In this document: positions 8,019 to 15,214 of the stretch, piece after piece
Position numbering within the stretch: position 1 is the stretch's first letter
Layout: each line of letters starts with the position of its first letter
Assembly: GCA_021797365.1 (NCBI GenBank)
Contig: JAJZZU010000012.1
Coordinates: 1 to 19,063 of the forward strand
DNA: 19,063 nucleotides
Direction: 5' to 3'
Source of the DNA: Pseudomonadota bacterium
GTDB lineage: Bacteria > Pseudomonadota > Gammaproteobacteria > Acidiferrobacterales > Acidiferrobacteraceae
Program-made: the position numbers and the translations under genes
The notes under the pieces: generated by a model
Seen by the model: only the letters and a program-made list of their open reading frames with translations
The model's database searches: none
What the model was told of the DNA's origin: nothing

Positions 8019-10160
8019 ATGACAGAAGTCACGATAGAAGTGCCGATCCGGGCACAAGGGCCGGCTCATAGAGCGGGAAGGTGGTTGGCGGGCATGCTGT
8101 CGCTCCTCTTGGCATGGGGTGGCGTACGTGCCGCTTATGCGGCGGGGGCGGTGCGCCATGGGGGCGCGGTGATGGTGAACGCACCCTTATCCAGCCTTGT
8201 CGGCGGCAAGAAGACGGTTATGTTGCGTCCTGGGCAAGACGCCGCGAATGTCTACTGGCGCGTGGCCTCTCATCATGAAGCGCGGGATGCCACACTGGAG
8301 ATCCACTATCTGGTAAGCCCCAATACGCCCAAGGGGTCGCAGTTGGCGGTGGCGGTCAATGGCAAGATCATGGGCGCGATCGTTGTGCATGCGCATCTCC
8401 CGCGTGGCCGGTTTACATTGCGTCTGGGTCGCCGGGCTTGGGGTCATGGGCGCTATGACATACGGATCACCGAGATGCCAGGGGCGGCCCCCGTCGCGAC
8501 ACCGACTCAGTCTGGGAACATGTGGGCACAGATCGACTACAGTGCCTCGCAATTGCGTTATAGGTCGTACTTCATTCCCTGGCGGCATCTCAATTTTGGC
8601 GCGTTGCGCGCGGTCTTGGCGGGGTCTTCGCACCATTCGATGATGAAGCTTGACATGGCTCTGTACGGTGCGGTCACGCCGACGCTCATGACCGCCTCGC
8701 AGGAGGCGGTGGCCGGGCTTGCGCTACGCAGTCGGGCGCACCTGCAGGTGCGGGTCGCTGAGGGCGCTAAGTCATCGCCCCTTGTGCGCGGCGCAAGATC
8801 CGCCGTCAGCGTCGTTCTCGGGCCCGCTGCGCGGCTTCCGGCGTTCGCATTGCCGGCAACACCGATCGCCGGTCCCACGGTCCTGCTGGTACGCAATCCC
8901 ATGCGTCCCGCCGACGCCCTCCTGGTGTTCACCGGCGAGGATGGCGCGCAGGTATTGAGGGCGGCGCGCGCCTTCGCGCTGACGAGGATGGTCTTGCCCC
9001 TCGGTCACGAATGGATCATTACCGGGAGTCGAGCAATATCCCGTACGCACCGGGGTTCGAGGGGCGTCGCCTATCCTGGCGAGAGGATCAGTCTGCGTAA
9101 GTTGGTCGGGCGCAATGCCCATCTTGGGGTCCCGCGCGCCGTTATTCCGATCCGGTTCTGGATGCCGGGCGGACTGTTTGCCTCTCGCCAAAGCAATATG
9201 AGGCTCTGGCTGACGATGGCCGCCAAGCCTCGGACCCTTAGCGGACACCGGCCGGTGATTACCGTAACTGCCAACCACCATTGGATCTCGGAATGGACGC
9301 TGACACCCGGTGTTGCGCGCTATCAGACCACGATCCCCTTCTCGGCGCTCGTGGCCGGCCGGAATCGTGTGAGTTTTCATATATCGGGGGGCAAGGCCGC
9401 TCTCTTCCCGGGGTCCGTGCTGCGGCTCCCGAACACCCAGCGCTACGCCGTTTTACCGGACCTTGCGCTATGGCGGCGCACGGGCTTTCCGCTTGCGGTC
9501 GACGGCCTGGGTCAACACTTGTCGGTGTGGTATGCGGCGCGTCGACCGGCCGATTGGTCCGCGGGTTTGACCCTGTTTGCGCGTCTCGTGCAGGCCTCGC
9601 GTTCGCCCTTGCCGGGCGCCGTGGCGACCTTCACCATGCCTGTCCGTGGCAATGCGCTGGCGGTCGGCACTCTCACATCCCTCGGCCGCCACTGGCTTGC
9701 GGCAAGCCCTATCCGTCTGGGCTCAAGGGGCATGGTCCGCGAGGCGGCCGGCGCCAGGGGTCATGGACACGCGTGGGCGGGGGCGAGTCGCCTGGGGGCC
9801 GGCCGCTATCTGCTGGAGTCCCGGACGCCCTACCGGCACGGTGTCATGGTGACGCTGCTGGCAAACCATGTGGCCTGGCTGCCCGCAGCCGCCTCGCGGC
9901 TGGTGATGCCCGAGAATTGGCGCATTCTGCGCGGCGATCTCGCCTGGGAAAAGGCCAGCGGGCGATACGCATCGACCAGGATCGGTCATCGTTTCGTGTA
10001 TGGCCGGCGCAAGACCGGATGGTTCTGGGTGTTTGTGTTCTCGATGCGTCCGTGGCTGTGGGTCGCGGCCGCATCGGGCGTCATATTGTTCGCGGCGGTG
10101 CTGGTGTGGATGCATGCCTTGCGCAAGCGGGCGCAATGGCGCGCGGAGGAGGCACGATGA
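8019..10160 (+). CDS. bcsB: Cellulose synthase periplasmic subunit BcsB
   Basis: This is the periplasmic partner that is membrane-anchored by its C-terminal helix, completes the active BcsA-BcsB complex and guides the emerging glucan. ATG 8019 lies 11 bp after bcsA and is served by GAGG at 8006-8009. The frame extends upstream into bcsA, but that part is not family-like. The 713-residue product starts with a signal sequence (hydrophobic 22-42, ending AAYA-AG). Family-like text follows, for example LEIHYLVSPNTPKGSQLAVA and VNGKIMGAI at about 93-121, typical of the carbohydrate-binding modules of BcsB. The end has a single membrane helix (about 676-697) and a basic tail. The stop codon overlaps the bcsC start (ATGA at 10157-10160), indicating translational coupling. 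Sequence between the modules is divergent, so I rely on ends, size and operon position as well as motifs. Confidence 0.92.
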   Translation: MTEVTIEVPIRAQGPAHRAGRWLAGMLSLLLAWGGVRAAYAAGAVRHGGAVMVNAPLSSLVGGKKTVMLRPGQDAANVYWRVASHHEARDATLEIHYLVSPNTPKGSQLAVAVNGKIMGAIVVHAHLPRGRFTLRLGRRAWGHGRYDIRITEMPGAAPVATPTQSGNMWAQIDYSASQLRYRSYFIPWRHLNFGALRAVLAGSSHHSMMKLDMALYGAVTPTLMTASQEAVAGLALRSRAHLQVRVAEGAKSSPLVRGARSAVSVVLGPAARLPAFALPATPIAGPTVLLVRNPMRPADALLVFTGEDGAQVLRAARAFALTRMVLPLGHEWIITGSRAISRTHRGSRGVAYPGERISLRKLVGRNAHLGVPRAVIPIRFWMPGGLFASRQSNMRLWLTMAAKPRTLSGHRPVITVTANHHWISEWTLTPGVARYQTTIPFSALVAGRNRVSFHISGGKAALFPGSVLRLPNTQRYAVLPDLALWRRTGFPLAVDGLGQHLSVWYAARRPADWSAGLTLFARLVQASRSPLPGAVATFTMPVRGNALAVGTLTSLGRHWLAASPIRLGSRGMVREAAGARGHGHAWAGASRLGAGRYLLESRTPYRHGVMVTLLANHVAWLPAAASRLVMPENWRILRGDLAWEKASGRYASTRIGHRFVYGRRKTGWFWVFVFSMRPWLWVAAASGVILFAAVLVWMHALRKRAQWRAEEAR

Positions 10161-12991
10161 AGCGCTTGTGGTTTCGGCCTCGGCGAATCGCCCGCGGACT
10201 CACGGTGATTGCCGCCGGCATCCTGCCGTTAACGATGGTCCCTGCGGTCGTCTACGCCCGCAGCCGGGTGCATGGGGGCGCGTTTTTGGAGGCCCAGGGG
10301 GCATTCGATAGCAATGTCACGAGCAATATCTATACCCGGAAGGGACGGTCCTTACGGGCCATCAACGCCAATGAGAAACAGATCTGGGAGGCCATCACGC
10401 AAGGTCACTTGCGCCGGGCGCGGGCCTTGATCGACAAGACGGCCTCGGAGTTTCCCGGGTGGCATCCGCGCCAAGCCATGACCTTCGTGCTCCTCGAAAA
10501 ATCGATCTGGATCCATATCGGGGCCGGTCATCTGCAGGCGGCGCGAAGGCAGATCAGCGTTCTGCGTGCTGACTATGGCCGGGGGGCGCTTGCCTCCGCG
10601 ACGCGATCGGCGATTGCCTCCATGCGTGTGGTCATGAAAAATGACGAGCTGTGGGCCCTAATCGGGCACGGGCACCTATACGCCGCGCACAGAGCGATAC
10701 GCCGGATGGAGGCGGCAGACCCCAGTTACGAACCGCCCCACAAACTGCTCGCCGCGCTCCATGAAGACCTGGGCCGCCGTGCGCTCGGGCGTTACGAAAA
10801 GGCGCACGACTGGGCTCAAGTCCTGATTCTGTATCATCGCGAGCCAGCGATCTTCGATCGTGCCCACACCGCGAACCAGCTGGTCTTGGCGCGGGCGTTG
10901 GCGGCTACGGGCCATCTCGGGCGCGCGCGCACCGTGTTCTCGGCCTTGTTGCGCGACGCAAAACATCTGGGACAGGTAGAGACCCTGCTCGGCGTGGCCG
11001 CCACCCACCTGACGGTGGCCGATATGCAAGACCTCTATGCCCGTGCCCAGACGCGCCTTCCGGCGGACTGGCGCGCCCTGCGCGCGGCACATCTGCGTTA
11101 TCTGTTGATGAAGGCGGCGCAGGCGCATGCCGCCCACCATGACCGGCGGGCCCTCGCCCTGGTGGCCTCGCAAGGGGCCGCCATCATGGCCGTGCACGCG
11201 GCCGCCGACGCGCGACTCATGGGGGCCCTGTATGGCGCCGACGGCCACCGCCGGAAGGCCTTGCAGTGGTGGCTGCGGGCCGCCGACTGGTCCGGGAAAA
11301 GTCGCGATTGGCGCGTGGTCGGTACATTGGCGCTCGCCGATCACGACGTTGCGCTTATGGACACGGCGATCACGCGCCTGCCTCCGGGAACGAAGGAGCG
11401 GCTACAGCTTCGCCGGCAGGCCGACTTTATGGACGCCCTGTCGGCCTACCGGCATGGTCGATACGCCGCCACCCTGAAGATACTGCAGGACGCGCGACGA
11501 CTAGGGCCGCTATCGGCCGGGATGCGCGCCATCGAGGCCTGGTCTCTGGTGCATACTGGTCATTTCCGGCGGGCGGGGACGCTCTTTACCGCCCTGTACC
11601 GCGTGCACCAGACCTCCGGCAATGCCGCGGGCCTCATCATCGCCGATCAGCGCCTGCATGAGTTGGCCCGCGCCTATCATCTGGCCGCGACCCTCAAGGG
11701 GCCGCTTGCGGCGCGGTTGCCGATGGCCACCATGGGGCATCATCTCACCGACATCAACGAGATGCCGTGGCGGTTCGTGGCGCCGGATGATATTGCCGCG
11801 CCCAGCCCCCGGCAGTCCTACCTGGCCCTGGGGGGTTCATGGGGGCAGCGTGGTGGCCACAGCAGCGGGCTTGCCGCGATGCGCGTGTATCAACCGTCCT
11901 TGCAGGCGCAGCTTGGCATAAACTGGCACCTGGCGGCCTTTGCCGAGGTTTCTTCTCCGTTGATCGAGGACGGGCCACCCGTGGGCGGTCAGCTGCCGAT
12001 GATTGGGGCCACGGGAGGCGGCGCATCCGTGACCACGCGCATACAGGAACGCCCCGGTTTTCTGCTCGGTATCGATGATCGCAGGCCCCACGCCCACTGG
12101 CGCATGGCGCTTGGCTGGACGTCCCCTTCGATCGATCCTCGGGGTACGCCCCAAGGTCTGCTGCGTTACACCGCTATTCCGTCGCGTAACGGCAGCCGCT
12201 TTGGTTTTCATGTCCTGCGCGACCAGGTCCGTCAGACGCTCACATCCTATAACGGCATGCGCGAGACCTTCGACGCGAGGGTCGGTGGGGCCACAGTACC
12301 GGTATCGGCCACCTGGGGTGCGGTCATGCGTAATCAGGTCGGTGCCAGCGGCTATGCGAGCGGTGGCCGCCATGGCTGGTCGTATATCGGCACCTTGCAC
12401 CTCAATGCCCTTGACGGCGATAACATCCCCACCAACTATGGGGCCAGCACCTATCTGGCCATGATGCGGCCGGTGTTTACCAATCACCGTTGGTGGGTGA
12501 CCCTCGGGCCCTCATTTTATGCCGAAGGTTATCGGCGCAACGAGGATTTCGTGTCGCCCGGTTATGGTGCCTACTTTAGCCCTCAATGGATGGGACAGCC
12601 GTCGCTGAGCGCAAGCGCAAGTCACTGGTGGCCCGGGGGCGCGATCAATGTCAGCACCGCGCTCGGCTATCAGTGGTTCTACGAGACCGGGGGTCCCTAT
12701 ATCGGATCCTCCTCCCTTAGGGGTACGCTGGCCCCGCAGTGGGCGGCCGCGGGGCTGGTGGGCGCCCCTTATGGGGGAACCCGTGGTCACAATGTCGCCG
12801 GCTCCATCGACGTGAATCTCACCCAACGGATCGCGGGGAGCTGGTATGTGGATACGGGTGCCTCCTACCAAGCTAATCCCGCGTTTCAAGAACTCGAGGC
12901 CGGTCTCGATATCCGTGACGTCTTTGGCGGCGAGGGGGGCCGCACTTTCATTCCGGCGCAGTATGTGGCCGATATGGGGCGCTATGAGTAA
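10157..12991 (+). CDS. bcsC: Cellulose export outer-membrane protein BcsC (TPR scaffold plus beta-barrel)
   Basis: This protein exports glucan across the periplasm and outer membrane. ATG 10157 overlaps the bcsB stop by four bases, with GGAGG at 10146-10150 six to seven bases upstream. The same frame is open back to 9281 within bcsB, but that part is out of frame with a real gene. The 944-residue product has a signal sequence (basic start, hydrophobic 13-33, cut near VVYA-RS). A helical repeat region follows (about 70-530) with TPR-like units such as WEAITQGHLRRARALID and WALIGHGHLYAAHRAI. The C-terminal barrel (about 535-944) has alternating aromatic strands and the BcsC C-terminal motif GYGAYFSPQ at 802-810. 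It is shorter than the roughly 1150-1300 residues common in enterobacteria and acetobacters, mainly through fewer TPR units. It overlaps the bcsZ start by eight bases. Confidence 0.93.
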   Translation: MKRLWFRPRRIARGLTVIAAGILPLTMVPAVVYARSRVHGGAFLEAQGAFDSNVTSNIYTRKGRSLRAINANEKQIWEAITQGHLRRARALIDKTASEFPGWHPRQAMTFVLLEKSIWIHIGAGHLQAARRQISVLRADYGRGALASATRSAIASMRVVMKNDELWALIGHGHLYAAHRAIRRMEAADPSYEPPHKLLAALHEDLGRRALGRYEKAHDWAQVLILYHREPAIFDRAHTANQLVLARALAATGHLGRARTVFSALLRDAKHLGQVETLLGVAATHLTVADMQDLYARAQTRLPADWRALRAAHLRYLLMKAAQAHAAHHDRRALALVASQGAAIMAVHAAADARLMGALYGADGHRRKALQWWLRAADWSGKSRDWRVVGTLALADHDVALMDTAITRLPPGTKERLQLRRQADFMDALSAYRHGRYAATLKILQDARRLGPLSAGMRAIEAWSLVHTGHFRRAGTLFTALYRVHQTSGNAAGLIIADQRLHELARAYHLAATLKGPLAARLPMATMGHHLTDINEMPWRFVAPDDIAAPSPRQSYLALGGSWGQRGGHSSGLAAMRVYQPSLQAQLGINWHLAAFAEVSSPLIEDGPPVGGQLPMIGATGGGASVTTRIQERPGFLLGIDDRRPHAHWRMALGWTSPSIDPRGTPQGLLRYTAIPSRNGSRFGFHVLRDQVRQTLTSYNGMRETFDARVGGATVPVSATWGAVMRNQVGASGYASGGRHGWSYIGTLHLNALDGDNIPTNYGASTYLAMMRPVFTNHRWWVTLGPSFYAEGYRRNEDFVSPGYGAYFSPQWMGQPSLSASASHWWPGGAINVSTALGYQWFYETGGPYIGSSSLRGTLAPQWAAAGLVGAPYGGTRGHNVAGSIDVNLTQRIAGSWYVDTGASYQANPAFQELEAGLDIRDVFGGEGGRTFIPAQYVADMGRYE

Positions 12992-14279
12992 GGCGGCTTG
13001 CCGAGGTGTCCGCACGAATGCCGGGACCGCTGGTTCGGGCCCGCAGCGGGTCTCGTGGCGCGAGCGATGGCGACAGCGGTTGGGCGGACAGGCGCGCTGG
13101 TGGGGGCGCGGCCTGGTGGCCTTGCTGGTGGCGCTGGGCGGCTGCTCGCTGGCGGCGGCCCCCGATGGCCCGCGGCCGGATCCGGCCCGTTGGTATCGAT
13201 TGTGGGGGAGTTATCAGCAACGGTTCGTCGACCCCCAGGGCCGAGTCATCGATTGGAGTGAAGGTGGTATCACCACCTCGGAGGCCCAAGCCTATGCGTT
13301 GTTTTTCGCACTGGTCGCCGATGATCGCGGGCTTTTTCAGAAGATTCTGCACTGGACCGAGGCCAATCTCGCGGAGGGCAGCCTCGCCCGGCATTTGCCG
13401 GCCTGGCGGTGGGGCCGGCGGCCTGACGGCAGCTGGGGGATCCTCGACCACAATTCGGCGGCCGACGCCGATCTGTGGCTCGCCTATACCCTCATTCAGG
13501 CCGGTCGACTGTGGGGGCGCACCGACTACACGGCGACGGGGATACTGCTGGCCCGGCGTATCGCCCGCGAGGAGGTGACCATGGTGCCGGGGTTGGGGCC
13601 GATGCTGTTGCCGGGTCAACACGGATTCCGGGTGGCCCACGACACCTACGTCTTTAATCCAAGCTACCTGCCCTTGCCGGTCGTGGTCGGTATGGCGCAC
13701 GCCATTCCGCGGGGCCCATGGGCGGCCATGGCGCGCACGCTCCCGGCATTTCTGCACGCGACGAGTCCTCATGGCTTTGCGCCGGACTGGGTCGCTTATA
13801 CGCCCGGCCGAGGATATCACGCGGCACCGCAAGGCTCCGTGGGGAGCTACAACGCCATTCGCGTGTATCTGTGGGCGGGGATCAGTAATCCAGATACCCC
13901 GGGTGCGCGCCGTATTCTTGCGTCCATCTCCGGGATGGGCCGTTACCTCCATGACCACCTGTTGCCGCCCGAGAGGGTCGACGTGGCGACAGGTACGCCG
14001 GCCGCGACAGGTCCCGTGGGGTTTTCGGCAGCCCTCATACCCTACCTCATTCGTGCCGGCCATGGGCGGGCGAGCCGCAATCAACGGCTGCGGTTGCGCG
14101 CCGATTACGATAAGGCCACGGGGCTCTATGGTAAGCCCGCGCATTACTATGATGAAAACCTGGCGCTCTTTGCGCTCGGGTGGGTATATGGAACGATACG
14201 TTTTTCCCCCCAGGGCGCGTTCGTTCCTGTGTGGTCGAAGGGTCGTGCCCCCGTGTCACGCGCAAGGGCGTCCGGTTAA
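12984..14279 (+). CDS. bcsZ: GH8 endoglucanase BcsZ with Asn at the catalytic-base position
   Basis: BcsZ is the periplasmic family GH8 endo-beta-1,4-glucanase of cellulose operons. The match to E. coli BcsZ is clear throughout: GRVIDWSEGGITTSEAQAYA (proton-donor Glu100 in TTSE), LARHLPAWRWG, LDHNSAADADLWLAY, RIAREEV.MVPGLGPMLLPG, FNPSYLP, FAPDWV, PERVDVATG and GPVGFSAALIPYL. Oddity 1: the motif with the catalytic base, SYDAIR in E. coli (Asp243), reads SYNAIR here (Asn290; codon AAC at 13850-13852). Activity may be lost or use another residue. Oddity 2: the 431-residue product is longer than the usual 350-370. A basic N-terminus of about 40 residues precedes a hydrophobic stretch ending in the lipobox-like LGGC (Cys54), so it may be a lipoprotein. 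ATG 12984 overlaps the bcsC end by 8 bp with a weak GGGG site. TTG 13080 would give a shorter signal peptide. Confidence 0.93.
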   Translation: MSKAACRGVRTNAGTAGSGPQRVSWRERWRQRLGGQARWWGRGLVALLVALGGCSLAAAPDGPRPDPARWYRLWGSYQQRFVDPQGRVIDWSEGGITTSEAQAYALFFALVADDRGLFQKILHWTEANLAEGSLARHLPAWRWGRRPDGSWGILDHNSAADADLWLAYTLIQAGRLWGRTDYTATGILLARRIAREEVTMVPGLGPMLLPGQHGFRVAHDTYVFNPSYLPLPVVVGMAHAIPRGPWAAMARTLPAFLHATSPHGFAPDWVAYTPGRGYHAAPQGSVGSYNAIRVYLWAGISNPDTPGARRILASISGMGRYLHDHLLPPERVDVATGTPAATGPVGFSAALIPYLIRAGHGRASRNQRLRLRADYDKATGLYGKPAHYYDENLALFALGWVYGTIRFSPQGAFVPVWSKGRAPVSRARASG

Positions 14280-14967
14280 CGGTCCTTGCCTCGGCGTAAC
14301 ATAGGCGCCCTTTTGCCAATGACGCGGCGACGTTGGCACGGATGCGGACCGGGTGAGCCGCCAGCCGCCCGCACCCTCGCGGATCGAGCTTTGGCATCAG
14401 ATATTCAATGACATACGCCGGATGGGCCGACGGGATAGGGCCTTGCACTCGCCACCCCAGAGGTCGTGATCGGGGGTTCCGATACAATCCTCTCAGTTCC
14501 ATCGTTCTAGCCCATGGCCCTCGCCAGCCACCCTGTGGCCTCACCTCACCTGCCGTGACTTTATCCCGCCATTTCCGCAAGGGGGTGTACGCTCCGCACG
14601 GCCCCTTGCCGTTTGGTTTCCAGGCCTCTTGTTCCCGATCGGGTTTGGTTCCCAAGTCCTTGATGACAGCTCCCAGGCGCAGCCGATAATCCGGGCAAGA
14701 CGGTCTTTGGCGAGAGCGATCACGGCGGCACGCTCGGTCGTCGACGGGGTCATGGCCGCGCCGGGCCCGCGCGCCGCCTGATCCACGACCATACTCACGA
14801 CGCCGCGCCCTTACGCCAAGACGCAGAACGGTTTCGCTGGGACTGGTCCCCAGGGCCGCCCATACGGCCGGTAATGCAGCCCCTACCTCTGCCCGCCGAT
14901 TAACCGGGACGTCGTATCGAGGAATATCGGGATGAGCCTTGGCGTCTGTAGCTGAGAGGTCGGCGAT

Positions 14968-14986
14968 CGGCGGGCTAAGCCCGCCG
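14968..14986. repeat. Perfect 8-bp stem hairpin
   Basis: CGGCGGGC (14968-14975), loop TAA, GCCCGCCG (14979-14986). It is very GC-rich and perfectly paired. There is no T-run on either side, so it is not a standard intrinsic terminator. It lies about 230 bp upstream of the histidine kinase start. Confidence 0.45.
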
Positions 14987-15054
14987 TATCTGGCAGCCCC
15001 GTGGCCGGTCGCTCAGGACCGCCATGGCCTTCCGGCAACCTGCCCTGCTATCCA

Positions 15055-15086
15055 CGATCGTCGCGGAATCTCCGTTCGATCGTCGC
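15055..15086. promoter_or_regulatory. Direct repeat CGATCGTCGC spaced by two helical turns
   Basis: CGATCGTCGC occurs at 15055-15064 and again at 15077-15086, a 22-bp centre-to-centre distance that puts both copies on the same DNA face. It is about 130 bp upstream of the kinase gene and upstream of an AT-rich ATATATAAGG (15181-15190) that could be part of its promoter. It could be an operator, but the regulator is unknown. Confidence 0.3.
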
Positions 15087-15214
15087 ATGCTGAGCTATCT
15101 GGGGGCGACGGCCTTCGGAACAGGGGCTTCCAGTAACCAACTACTACCCTTTTGCTGGGCCATGGCGGCGTCTATGCTTCATATATAAGGGGTCTCGCTC
15201 TCGGGTGTCGCGAC

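Larger units (their letters stand above)
14280..15214. other. Intergenic region between bcsZ and the signalling operon
   Basis: There is no convincing gene in these 935 bp. On the minus strand one frame stays open from about 15024 to 14047 but lacks an ATG before 14655. A second minus frame (14541-14798) holds a short protein-like stretch with TERAAVIALAKDRLARIIG. Neither has a family I recognise, and they may be chance frames or a decayed gene. I see no clear terminator with T-run after bcsZ. Features near the right end are listed separately. Confidence 0.55.

Noticed and set aside
9281..10156. 292-codon upstream extension of the bcsC frame
   Set aside because: It runs inside bcsB out of frame; the signal peptide and the ATGA overlap fix the bcsC start at 10157.
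12948..14144. 398-codon open frame antisense to bcsZ
   Set aside because: The plus strand is unmistakably GH8; the antisense product is Arg/Pro-rich without motifs.
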